A DNA stretch of 64,000 nt, taken from the NCBI RefSeq assembly GCF_000711965.1, contig NZ_JONS01000005.1:1-64000 (forward strand). Reading direction: 5' to 3'. A model generated the notes under the pieces. That model worked only from the letters and a program-made list of their open reading frames with translations. It was not told where the DNA came from and ran no database searches. This stretch comes from Actinomyces israelii DSM 43320. GTDB lineage: Bacteria > Actinomycetota > Actinomycetes > Actinomycetales > Actinomycetaceae. Shown one piece after another: positions 47,904 through 58,581 of the stretch (position 1 is its first letter; every line of letters starts with the position of its first letter). A program made the translations under genes and the position numbers.

Positions 47904-50000
47904 TCAGGCGACGGCGACCTCGGCGGCGGCCTTCTTGTTCGCGGCCAGCTGCTTGAGCGCCAGCACGCCGGCGCAGGTGATGAGCGCGCCGACAATGATC
48001 GCGACGACGAACCCCAAGAAGTTGTCCATGGCGAAGAACACGAAGATGCCGCCGTGCGGGGCCCTGGACCCGGCGTGCATGGCCATGGACAGCGCCCCGG
48101 TCACCGCGCCGCCCACCATGGCGGGCGGGATGATGCGCAGCGGGTCGGCCGCGGCGAAGGGGATGGCGCCCTCGGAGATGAAGGAGGCGCCCAGCAGCCA
48201 GGCGGCGCGGCCGTTGTCACGCTCGACGTCGGTGAACAGCTTCGGGCGGATCGTGGTGGCCAGCGCCAGGGCGATGGGCGGAACCATGCCTGCGGCCATA
48301 ACGGCCGCCATAATCTCGTAAGGGGCGGTGTTGTCAGCGGAAGCCGCGGCCAGGCCGGCGGTGCCGAAGAGGTAGGCGGCCTTGTTGACCGGACCGCCCA
48401 GGTCGAAGCACATCATGAGGCCCAGGATGACGCCCAGGAAGACGCCGGCGCCGTTGTCGGCCATGGTGGTCAGGGACTGGGTGAGCCAACTCATGAAGGA
48501 GGCCAGCGGCTTGCCCAGCAGCATGTACATGATCGAGCCGGCCACGGCTGTGGTGCACAGCGGGATAATGACCACGGGCATGAGGCTGCGCAGCCAGCGC
48601 GGCGCGTTCAGTCCGGCGAGCCAGGCAGCCATGTAGCCGGCGAGAATGCCTCCGATGAGACCTCCGATGAAGCCCGAGTTCGTGGCGATAGCCACCAGCC
48701 CCATAATGAAACCAGGGGCAATGCCAGGGCGCCCAGCCAGGCCGAAGGCGGTGTAGCCGGCCAGCGCCGGGACGAGCAGGCCCATGCCCGTGTTCCCCAG
48801 CAGGAACAGAACGGCGCCGATATAGGCCATGAGCGAGGAGCCGAACAACGCGTGGCCGGCAGCGTAGTTCTCGTTGGACAGATCCGGCAGGTTCCACAGG
48901 CTGGTGGCGAGAATGCCCTTGTCGGGGTCGCCGACCACAATGTTCTTGGCGGTGGCGGTGATGTCGTAGCCTCCGAACAGGAACCCGAGCGCGATGAGCA
49001 GACCGCCGGCCGCCACGAAGGGGATCATGTAGGACACGCCGGTCATGACCGAGCGCTGGAGGCGCCGGGCCCAGTGGACGTTCTCCTCCTCGGCGTCGTC
49101 GGCTGCCTCCCCGCCGGCGGGCACGCGCACGGCGTCGGGATCCTTCATGGCCGCCAGCGCCTGGTCGATGAGCGCCCCGGCGTCGTTGACGGCCGCCTTG
49201 ACCCCGACGTCGACCATGGGCTTGCCTGCGAAGCGGTCGCGCCCCTTGACCGGCAGGTCGTGGGCGAAGACGACGGCGTCGGCGCGCTTGATGAGGGCGG
49301 GGTCGAGCCAGTCGATCTTGCCTGAGCCCTGCCCCTCGATGCTCACCGTGACGCCGCGCTCCTTGCCCGCCTGCTCCAGGGCCTCGGCGGCCATGTAGGT
49401 GTGGGCGATGCCGGTGGGGCACGAGGAGACGCCCACGATGACGGTGCCGTCCGCCGACAGGTCGGGGGCCTGCGCCTCGGCCGCGGGCTCGGCGGCCTTA
49501 CCGGCGTCGGCGGGCTCGGGCTCAACCTGCTCGGTGACGATGCGGGCGACGTCCTCGGGCGTGGTGGCCTTGCGCAGGGCGTCGGTGAACTCGGGGTCCA
49601 TCAGGCCGCGCGCGAGCTTGGCCAGGAGCTGGAGGTGGAAGTCGTCCGCCCCGGCGGGAGCGGCGATCATGAAGACCAGGTCCGCGGCCTGCTCGTCGGC
49701 GGCGCCGAAGTCCACGGCCTCGGCCAGGCGGGCGAAGCCGAGGGAGGGTGCGAGCACGTGCGGGCTGCGGCAGTGCGGGATGGCGATGCCGCCGGGGATG
49801 CCGGTCGGGGCGGTCGCCTCGCGGGCGAGGGCGTCGCCGGCCAGACCCTCGGTGGTGTCGGCGCGCCCCGCGGAGGCGACGACCTGGGCCAGGAACTCGA
49901 TGACGTCCTTCTTGGTGGAGCCGGGAAGGGCGTCGAGCCGCACGAGCTCGGGAGTGATCAGGGGTGTGGACGCCTCGGAGGGCGCTGCGTTAGGGGGCAT
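47904..50000 (-). CDS. fruA: Fructose PTS enzyme IIABC
   Basis: The 698-residue protein has domains in the order IIA, IIB, IIC. IIA holds the phospho-His H76 in GIAIPHCRSPHV; IIB holds the phospho-Cys C194 in VGVSSCPTGIAHTYMAAEAL; IIC (about residues 330-690) has eight or more membrane helices with SYMIPFVAAGGLLIALGFLFGG and FISEGAIPFAAADPLR. It imports fructose as fructose 1-phosphate. It is the last gene of fruR-fruK-fruA, 110 bp after fruK. Confidence 0.96.
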   Translation of the reverse strand: MPPNAAPSEASTPLITPELVRLDALPGSTKKDVIEFLAQVVASAGRADTTEGLAGDALAREATAPTGIPGGIAIPHCRSPHVLAPSLGFARLAEAVDFGAADEQAADLVFMIAAPAGADDFHLQLLAKLARGLMDPEFTDALRKATTPEDVARIVTEQVEPEPADAGKAAEPAAEAQAPDLSADGTVIVGVSSCPTGIAHTYMAAEALEQAGKERGVTVSIEGQGSGKIDWLDPALIKRADAVVFAHDLPVKGRDRFAGKPMVDVGVKAAVNDAGALIDQALAAMKDPDAVRVPAGGEAADDAEEENVHWARRLQRSVMTGVSYMIPFVAAGGLLIALGFLFGGYDITATAKNIVVGDPDKGILATSLWNLPDLSNENYAAGHALFGSSLMAYIGAVLFLLGNTGMGLLVPALAGYTAFGLAGRPGIAPGFIMGLVAIATNSGFIGGLIGGILAGYMAAWLAGLNAPRWLRSLMPVVIIPLCTTAVAGSIMYMLLGKPLASFMSWLTQSLTTMADNGAGVFLGVILGLMMCFDLGGPVNKAAYLFGTAGLAAASADNTAPYEIMAAVMAAGMVPPIALALATTIRPKLFTDVERDNGRAAWLLGASFISEGAIPFAAADPLRIIPPAMVGGAVTGALSMAMHAGSRAPHGGIFVFFAMDNFLGFVVAIIVGALITCAGVLALKQLAANKKAAAEVAVA

Positions 50001-50110
50001 GTTGCTTCCTCGTTGTCCGATGGATGCTGGGGCCGGGTGGCGCGTCAGCGGGTCATGGGTCGGGGCGCGGGCTCAAGAGCCGGGGCGCCGGCTGGTCAGG
50101 GGCTGGGCTC

Positions 50111-51133
50111 TCAGGCGAGCCGGGTGACGACGACCTCCTGCTCGGGCAGGTCGCCGGGTGTGGGCAGGGTCGTACCGGGCAGAGAGGCCGCCGCGGAGCC
50201 GTAGGCCATGGCGGTCCTCAGCCGCTCGGGCTCGTCGCCGCCGCGGACGTCGGCCAGCACGTAGCCGGCGACGGAGGAGTCCCCCGCGCCCACCGTGGAG
50301 GCGACCGGCACCTTGGGCGCGGTGGCGTGCCAGGCGCCTCCGCCGGTCACCAGGACCGCCCCGGCGGGGCCGAGGGTGGCCATGACGGCGCCGAGTCCCA
50401 GGTCGATCAGGATGCGGGCGGCTTCGGCGACGGGGGTGAGGTCCCCGTGCGCGGCCCCCTCCTCCAGGGCCATGGCGCGGTCGGCGGGCAGGCCGACGAG
50501 CTGGCCGAGCTCCTCGCCGTTGGGCTTGACCAGGTCGGGGGCGGACTCGGGCAGGCCTGCGGCGAGCGCGGCCAGGGGCTCGTCCGAGGTGTCGACGGCG
50601 ATGCGCAGGCCGGGGGCGGACCCGCGCAGGAGGCGCACGAGGCGGGCGTACCAGTCGGCGGGCACCCCGGGCGGCAGGGAGCCGGACAGGACCGCCCAGT
50701 GGCGGGCGCCCTCGCCGGCGGCCGCGGCCGTCGCCGCCTCCAGGAGCGCCGACTCCACGGCGTCGATCTCCTCCGGGCTCAGCGCGGCGCCGGGCTCGTT
50801 GAGCTTGGTGGTGGTGCCGTCGGGCTCGGTGACCGCGGTGTTGATGCGGGCGGGCGCGGCCACGGTCACCGCGTGCGTGCTCAGGACGGCGGAGCCGGTG
50901 GAGGGGGCCGCGGCGGCGGCCTCCAGGGCGAGCAGGAGCGGGTCGTGGGCGGCGGCGGGCAGGACGGCGGCGGCCGGCTGTCCCGCGGAGACCAGGACGC
51001 GGGCGACATTGACGCCCTTGCCCCCGGGCTCGACGACGACACCGCCCAGGCGGTTGACGCCGCCGCGGACCAGTGGGCCGGGCAGGCTGACGGTGCGGTC
51101 CAGGGACGGGTTGGGGGTGAGGGTGACGATCAT
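50111..51133 (-). CDS. fruK: 1-Phosphofructokinase
   Basis: The 340-residue PfkB-family kinase has MIVTLTPNPSLDRTV, the substrate block EPGGKGVNVARVL, SGSLPPGVPADWYARL and the ATP/catalytic block STVGAGDSSVAGYVL (base Asp). It converts fructose 1-phosphate to fructose 1,6-bisphosphate. ATG at 51133 overlaps the fruR stop (ATGA). Confidence 0.95.
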   Translation of the reverse strand: MIVTLTPNPSLDRTVSLPGPLVRGGVNRLGGVVVEPGGKGVNVARVLVSAGQPAAAVLPAAAHDPLLLALEAAAAAPSTGSAVLSTHAVTVAAPARINTAVTEPDGTTTKLNEPGAALSPEEIDAVESALLEAATAAAAGEGARHWAVLSGSLPPGVPADWYARLVRLLRGSAPGLRIAVDTSDEPLAALAAGLPESAPDLVKPNGEELGQLVGLPADRAMALEEGAAHGDLTPVAEAARILIDLGLGAVMATLGPAGAVLVTGGGAWHATAPKVPVASTVGAGDSSVAGYVLADVRGGDEPERLRTAMAYGSAAASLPGTTLPTPGDLPEQEVVVTRLA

Positions 51134-51900
51134 GGGGTGACGACCTCGCTTCCTAGGGCAGTGAGAGCAGTGGCGATAGCGGTGGGCAGTGGCGAGTCGG
51201 TGACCAGCAGGTCGATGTCGGCCAGGTCGGCGAAGGACACGAGGTGCTCCTGGCCGATCTTGGTGGCGTCGGCCAGCACGACGGCGTGCTTGGCGGCGCG
51301 GATCATGGCGCGCTTGACGGCGGCCTCGTCGGGGTCGGGGGTGGACAGGCCGTGCTCAGCGGTCAGGCCGTTGGCGCCCATGACGGCGACGTCGACGCGG
51401 GTGGCGGCGAGCGTCTCGAGGGCCTCGGGCCCGACGGCGGCCTGGGTGATGCCGCGCACCTGGCCCCCCAGGATGCGCACGGTCAGGTCGCTGCGCCCGG
51501 CCAGGAGCGCCGCGGTGAGCACGGAGTCGGTGATGACGGCGAGGTCGAGCCCGCCGGGGAGGCGCCGGGCGAGGGCTCCGACGGTGGTGCCGGCGTCGAG
51601 CAGGACGGTAGTGCCCTCGCGCAGGCGGAGGTGCGGCAGGGCCGCCTGGGCGATCGCCTGCTTGACGGTGGAGCCGACGAGCTCGCGTTCGGCGACGCCG
51701 GTCTCGGGCAGGGCCAGGACGGTGGCGGGCACCGCGCCGCCGTGGACCTTGCGCAGCGCCCCGAGCCGGTCGAGCGCGGTCAGGTCGCGGCGGACGGTCT
51801 CGACGGTGACGTCGTAGCGGGCGGCGAGCTCGGTGACCGAGACGCGCCCGTCACGGGTGACGGCGTCGACAATCGCCTGCTGGCGCTGCTCGACATTCAT
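51130..51900 (-). CDS. fruR: DeoR-family repressor of the fructose operon
   Basis: The 256-residue protein has the DeoR HTH (RQQAIVDAVTRDGRVSVTELAARYDVTVETVRRDLTAL) and the sugar-phosphate-binding domain with LLDAGTTVGALARRL and VLADATKIGQEHLV. It most likely senses fructose 1-phosphate. ATG at 51900 is preceded by GAGGGGG with 5-base spacing. First gene of the operon; a candidate operator lies 23 bp upstream. Confidence 0.92.
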   Translation of the reverse strand: MNVEQRQQAIVDAVTRDGRVSVTELAARYDVTVETVRRDLTALDRLGALRKVHGGAVPATVLALPETGVAERELVGSTVKQAIAQAALPHLRLREGTTVLLDAGTTVGALARRLPGGLDLAVITDSVLTAALLAGRSDLTVRILGGQVRGITQAAVGPEALETLAATRVDVAVMGANGLTAEHGLSTPDPDEAAVKRAMIRAAKHAVVLADATKIGQEHLVSFADLADIDLLVTDSPLPTAIATALTALGSEVVTP

Positions 51901-51922
51901 GCGCACCCCCTCGACCGTCTTG

Positions 51923-51952
51923 CCCGTTCGGACACCCTGGTGCCCGAACGGG
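51923..51952. promoter_or_regulatory. Candidate FruR operator
   Basis: Half-sites CCCGTTCGG (51923-51931) and CCGAACGGG (51944-51952) face each other 21 bp apart, directly upstream of fruR. Two turns apart and symmetric, as for a DeoR-family dimer of dimers. Predicted from position only. Confidence 0.55.
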
Positions 51953-52009
51953 ACCTGATCTTACGCCCGACCGGGCATAAGGGGAAGGGGCGGTGCGCAG
52001 GAGGCCGCG

Positions 52010-52453
52010 TCAGACCCGCAGCAGCGGCAGGTAGGCGGACAGGTCGCAGCGCTCCCCGGAGGCGTGCAGGGCCCCCTCGGCCACCGCCTGGTCCCAGGCG
52101 AGCCCGCCGGTGGCCAGGGCCAGCCAGGTGCCGGCGTCCGTCTCGACGACGGACGGCGGCGTGCCGCGGCGGTGGACCGTCCCGGCGACCGCCTGCGTCA
52201 CCCCGTAGGGCGGGACACGCACCTCGACGGCGCGGCCGGGCGCGCAGGCCGCCAGCTCCTCGAGCGTGAAGCGGACGGCGGTGGCCAGGGTGCGCCGGTC
52301 GGGTGCGGCGGTCTCGTCAGCGACTCGACCGGTGGCGGGTCCGTCAGCGGCGGCCTGGCCCGCGGCGCCGGCGGCGCCCCGGACACTGGCGGCGGCCCAC
52401 CGACGAACCGCCCGGGCGCCTGCGGCGGGATCGATCCGACGTCGAGCTGGCAT
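52010..52453 (-). CDS. Sterol carrier (SCP2)-family protein
   Basis: The 147-residue protein starts MPARRRIDPAAGARAVRRW and has the actinobacterial sterol-carrier core: LATAVRFTLEELAACAPGRAVEVRVPPYGVTQAV, then PPSVVETDAGTWLALATGGLAWDQAVAEGALHASG. These proteins have an SCP2 fold; the ligand and role are unknown, though the family often lies near purF-type or lipid genes. Monocistronic, ended by no clear hairpin. Confidence 0.85.
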   Translation of the reverse strand: MPARRRIDPAAGARAVRRWAAASVRGAAGAAGQAAADGPATGRVADETAAPDRRTLATAVRFTLEELAACAPGRAVEVRVPPYGVTQAVAGTVHRRGTPPSVVETDAGTWLALATGGLAWDQAVAEGALHASGERCDLSAYLPLLRV

Positions 52454-52485
52454 GGCCCCAGGCTACGCCCCGCCGCCCCTTTCGC

Positions 52486-52517
52486 CGAGATCGGTCCAGT
52501 TCCGCGCCGAGATCGGT
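52486..52517 (+). repeat. 22-bp-period GAGATCGGT array, two units
   Basis: CGAGATCGGT at 52486 and 52508, exactly 22 bp apart, with CAGTTCCGCGC between. It lies in the 77-bp gap between the sterol-carrier start and the stop of the metallophosphoesterase gene. Confidence 0.85.
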
Positions 52518-52530
52518 TGCCTGCACCGCG

Positions 52531-53898
52531 TCAGTCGTAGGCTGGAGGATCGTCCGGCGTGCGCGCCTCGGCGGCGCCATCGGCGACGTCGTCGGGCTCA
52601 TCGAGGTCCTCCTCGGCGCGCCCGCTGCGGATCAGGAAGATCGTTCCGGCAAGGACCAGCCCGAGGGCGAAGACCCCGATCCCGATGGAGGCGCCGGTGC
52701 GCGCCAGGTCGCTGCCGCGGTCCGACCGCCTGACCGGCCGCGGGGCGACAATGATCTCCTCGGCGCGCGCAGTAGTGGCGGGCTCGCGGCTCACGCCTTT
52801 GCCCGCGCCCCCGGAGGCGGCGCTGACGGAGGCGCCGTCGTCGATGGCCTCGGCGTCGGCGCCGGGCGTGGCGCCGTCGGCGGCGCCACGCGAGTCTGAG
52901 CCGGTGGCGGCGTCCCGCCGATCGGGCGGCGCCGTCGCCTCGGCGGAGGCCTCGGAGACGATCTTCCCGACGCCGTAGGCGTCCGCGGCGCAGTCGGAGG
53001 CCCTCAGGTCCTTGACCGCGGCACCGGCCACGGAGACCTCACGGGTGGCGGCGCTGTAGACCAGCGAGACCTCGGCGAGGCCGCGGCCGTCGTGGTCGGC
53101 CTGGAGGACGGCGATGTCCCGGCCGTCGGTCGACGTCACGGTGGCGGGCCCGCCCTCCCCCGGGCGAGTGACGTGGCTGCGGCCGCCCAGGACGACGTCG
53201 ACGCTGCCGGTGAGCCGGGCGGCCAGCTCGGCGGCGTCGGCGTGGGCGAGCACGACGACGACGTCAGCGGCACCGGTGCGCTTGAGCTCGGCGGCCCTGG
53301 CGTTGGCGGCCTCGGCCGCGGGGGCGACCGGGGATGGCGACTCGTCGGTCGCGACGCCGATGAGGCCGACCTTGACGCCACCGACGTCCCTGATGAGCGC
53401 GCCGCCGTCGCCCTCGGCGTCCAGGGCCGGGTCGGCGAGGTTGGCCGCCAGGTACGGGAAGGCGGCCGCGGGCAGGATCCGGCTGGTCAGGTCGTCCATT
53501 CCCCTGCCGAGCTCGTGGCCGCCCAGGGCGGAGGCGTCCACGCCCATCGCGTTGAGGACGTCCAGCGCGAGCCGGTCCTCCAGCGGCGCCGGGGAGGCGG
53601 TCGAGCCACCGACATTGTCGCCGGAGGAGACGAGCAGGGCGTCCGGGCTCGACTCGCGGGCCCGGGCGACCTCGCACGCCAGGGTGACGGCGCCGGGGCC
53701 GGTCACCGCCCCGGTCGCGGGGTCGGCGGTTCTCTCAATGCGCCCGTCCAGGTCGGTGATGCCGAGCACGGTGATGGTGGTCGTGGCGGCCGCGGTCTGC
53801 TCGGCCGCGGCCGCGGGAGGGAGAACCGTTGGGGCGAATGCGCCCAAGGCCAGCGCCGCGAGTGCAGCAGCCGCCTTCGCACAGGGATTCGGTCGCAT
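52531..53898 (-). CDS. Secreted, membrane-anchored metallophosphoesterase / 5'-nucleotidase-like protein with altered metal motifs
   Basis: The 455-residue protein has a signal peptide (AAAALAALALGAFAPTVLPPAAAA), a calcineurin-like domain (about residues 38-270), a Ser/Ala/Asp-rich spacer and a C-terminal membrane helix (IGIGVFALGLVLAGTIFLIRSG). The domain follows the UshA/5'-nucleotidase pattern, but ligands are changed: TDLDGRI for DxHG, GDNVGGS kept, GGHELG for GNHE, LAHAD kept and GGRSH for GGHTH. The usual C-terminal 5'-nucleotidase domain is missing. It may have weak, different or no activity. Confidence 0.8.
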   Translation of the reverse strand: MRPNPCAKAAAALAALALGAFAPTVLPPAAAAEQTAAATTTITVLGITDLDGRIERTADPATGAVTGPGAVTLACEVARARESSPDALLVSSGDNVGGSTASPAPLEDRLALDVLNAMGVDASALGGHELGRGMDDLTSRILPAAAFPYLAANLADPALDAEGDGGALIRDVGGVKVGLIGVATDESPSPVAPAAEAANARAAELKRTGAADVVVVLAHADAAELAARLTGSVDVVLGGRSHVTRPGEGGPATVTSTDGRDIAVLQADHDGRGLAEVSLVYSAATREVSVAGAAVKDLRASDCAADAYGVGKIVSEASAEATAPPDRRDAATGSDSRGAADGATPGADAEAIDDGASVSAASGGAGKGVSREPATTARAEEIIVAPRPVRRSDRGSDLARTGASIGIGVFALGLVLAGTIFLIRSGRAEEDLDEPDDVADGAAEARTPDDPPAYD

Positions 53899-54019
53899 GG
53901 CGATCCTGGTTGGGAGGAGGTGGGAGTGGGTTGGAACAAGGGTAATCTGCGACGGCGGCCGCGTCCTCCTGCGCGACGCAATCGTCTCCGACCCGAGACC
54001 GCTCCGAGACCCCGCGGCG

Positions 54020-54065
54020 CGACGGCGCCCGGCCGCCCCCTCTCAGGGCCGGTCGGGCGCCGTCG
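54020..54065 (-). terminator. Terminator after gdhA
   Basis: CGACGGCGCCCG (54020-54031) pairs with CGGGCGCCGTCG (54054-54065), extended by GGCC pairing inside, 18 bp past the gdhA stop. No T-run. Confidence 0.6.
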
Positions 54066-54082
54066 TCGCGGCGGGCGCGGGC

Positions 54083-56421
<2,339 letters not shown>

Positions 56422-56426
56422 CGGGC

Positions 56427-56448
56427 CGGGGCGGGGCCGCCCGCCCCG
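56427..56448. terminator. Short GC hairpin between convergent genes
   Basis: CGGGGCGGG-GCCG-CCCGCCCCG lies between the methyltransferase stop (56421) and the cupin stop (56474). Confidence 0.5.
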
Positions 56449-56473
56449 CCACGAGGGCCGGCCCGGCGCTGGC

Positions 56474-56911
56474 TCACAGGGCGGCGTAGGCGGCGTCGTC
56501 AACCGGCTCGAGCCACTCGTTGGAGGGGTTCTCGCCCGGGACCGCGAGCGCGATGTGGGCGAACCAGGAGTCGGCCTTGGCGCCGTGCCAGTGCTTGACG
56601 CCGGCGCGCGTGAACACGACGTCTCCGGGCGTCAGCGAGACGGCGTCCTTGCCCTCCTCCTGGTACCAGCCGGAGCCGGCCGTGCAGATGAGGACCTGGC
56701 CGCCGCCGCTGGTGGCGTGGTGGATGTGCCAGCTGTTGCGGCAGCCCGGCTCGAAGGTCACGTTGTGCACCCCGACGGCGCACTCGGGGTCCGTCACCAG
56801 GTTCCGCAGGAAGCTCTGCCCGGTGAAGTACTGGGCGTAGGCGGTGTTGGGCTCGCCCTTGCCGAAGATGTTCTCGGTCGCGAAGGCGGTCTCGTCGGTC
56901 GTGGAGGTCAT
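56474..56911 (-). CDS. Cupin-domain protein (CMD-like)
   Basis: The 145-residue protein is a single small cupin: VTFEPGCRNSWHIHHATSGGGQVLICTAGSGWYQEEG (metal ligands His, His, Gln) and LTPGDVVFTRAGVKHWHGA (His). This resembles cupins found with carboxymuconolactone decarboxylases and reductases. Enzymatic role unknown. ATG at 56911 has AAGGAGC upstream. Confidence 0.87.
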   Translation of the reverse strand: MTSTTDETAFATENIFGKGEPNTAYAQYFTGQSFLRNLVTDPECAVGVHNVTFEPGCRNSWHIHHATSGGGQVLICTAGSGWYQEEGKDAVSLTPGDVVFTRAGVKHWHGAKADSWFAHIALAVPGENPSNEWLEPVDDAAYAAL

Positions 56912-57058
56912 GGCTGCTCCTTCAAAACGATACGTACCGCCAGGCTAGGGGCGACGCCGCGGCGAAACCAGGCCCCTCCAGGCCTCCCCTCGCCCCCGGT
57001 GCCGACCCGGACTCACATCCAGTCCGATCTCACACGGACGCTCCAGACGCGAGGCCCC

Positions 57059-58432
57059 TCACCCCTGGTGCCGCAGACGGCGCCAGATCCTGCGCGCCGC
57101 CTCCGCGCCGGCCCGTGACGCGCCGAGGGTCGAGGCGCTGGGACCGTACCCGACCAGCAGCACGCGCGGGTCCTTGGCCACGCCGGTGCGCCCCTCCATG
57201 CGGATGCCCGACTCGTAGCGGTGACCGTCGTCGCCGCCGTCGTCCGGGGCCTCACCCATCCGATCGCGCAGGCGCAGCGGCGACAGGTGCGTCAGCGCCG
57301 CCCTGAACCCCGTGTTCCAGAAGATGGTGTCGGCCTCGACCCAGGTGGGCTTCGGGTAGGGGTCCCACGAGTCCGGCACCGCCAGCCCCCCGCCCGTGGT
57401 CGCGGTGGGGTCCAGCCCGTCGGGCTGGGCGCCGGTGGCCGCCGGGGAGAAGCGAACCGCGCGCTCGCCTATGAGGTTGATCATCCCCCTGGAGACGAGC
57501 AGCCCCCGGTCGACGCCGTCGATGTACTCCGCCAGGACGGAGGCGCCCACCGGCCGCACGACGCCGGCCGGGACCGGACCCGCGACAAGCGCGCCGGCCG
57601 CCCGCTCCACGGCGGCTCCCCAGAGGTCGCCCAGACCGGCGGCGAAGTTCGGCGGACGCCGCGTGGCCCAGGTCACCGAGGCGGCGTAGGGGGCGATCTC
57701 CAGGATCATCTGCACGGCGGTGAGCCCGCCGCCGACGACGACGACGCGCCGCCCGGCCAGCTCCTCGGCCCGGCGGTAGGTGGCGGTGTGGAGCTGCTCG
57801 CCGGCGAACCCGTCCTTGCCCGGCACGTGCGGGATGTAGGGGTGGCTCCAGGTGCCGGCCGCGGAGACGACCATGCGCGCCAGCCAGGTGCGCCGTCCTC
57901 CCCTGGTGTCCGCCTCGACCTCCAGGAGGGTGTCGCGGCGCACAGGGTCCGGCCTGCGGCTCATGCGCGTCGGGATGCTGCCGGACGCGGAGCCGCCGGC
58001 CGCGTGGGCGCCCCCCGTGGACAGCAGCCGTGCGGGCACCTGCGTGGAGCGCACTGAGGTCACACGCACCGGGCGCAGGACCCGAAGGCCCCGCGCCTCC
58101 TCGTAGCGGCGGTAGTACCGGGGCAGGACGATGTTGCTGGGGGCCGCCTCGTCCAGGTCGCCGGCGGGGAACCGGGGCAGGTCCGCGATCCGGCGCCCCC
58201 CGCCGATCGTCAGGGAGTCCCAGCGGTGACGCCAGGCGCCCCCGGGGCCCTCCTCGGCGTCGAGCACGACGAGCTCGCGCCCCGGTCGCAGGCCGCGGCG
58301 CACGAGCTCGCCCGCGGTGGCCAGCCCGGCCTGCCCGGCCCCGATGACGACGACGTCGGCAACGGCGGCATCGACTGCGTCAGGGGCATGCGGGTCTGGG
58401 TCCGTGGCGTTCACATCACCATCATGCGTCAT
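57059..58432 (-). CDS. Flavin-containing monooxygenase / NAD(P)-binding oxidoreductase
   Basis: The 457-residue protein has an FAD-binding GxGxxG (DVVVIGAGQAGLATAGELV, about residues 25-43), a WRHRWDSLTI segment typical of CzcO/YhdG-type FMOs, a second NADP-binding fold (RRVVVVGGGLTAVQMIL) and a C-terminal G-rich FAD block (FWNTGFRAALTHLSPLRL; VLLVGYGPSASTLG). It probably oxygenates or reduces a small substrate with NADPH and O2. ATG at 58432 gives the normal length. Confidence 0.87.
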   Translation of the reverse strand: MTHDGDVNATDPDPHAPDAVDAAVADVVVIGAGQAGLATAGELVRRGLRPGRELVVLDAEEGPGGAWRHRWDSLTIGGGRRIADLPRFPAGDLDEAAPSNIVLPRYYRRYEEARGLRVLRPVRVTSVRSTQVPARLLSTGGAHAAGGSASGSIPTRMSRRPDPVRRDTLLEVEADTRGGRRTWLARMVVSAAGTWSHPYIPHVPGKDGFAGEQLHTATYRRAEELAGRRVVVVGGGLTAVQMILEIAPYAASVTWATRRPPNFAAGLGDLWGAAVERAAGALVAGPVPAGVVRPVGASVLAEYIDGVDRGLLVSRGMINLIGERAVRFSPAATGAQPDGLDPTATTGGGLAVPDSWDPYPKPTWVEADTIFWNTGFRAALTHLSPLRLRDRMGEAPDDGGDDGHRYESGIRMEGRTGVAKDPRVLLVGYGPSASTLGASRAGAEAARRIWRRLRHQG

Positions 58433-58581
58433 CGGCTGCGGCTCGTCCGCATCGGGGCGGGTGCGCCCGGCGGCCCGGCAGGCGGGCTCGCCCGCATTCA
58501 GCCGCCGCCCCGCCCGACGGCGCACCGGCGCGGGACGGCCCGACTCGCCGAGAGCACCCCCGATCTGGCAGTCTGCCGCCT

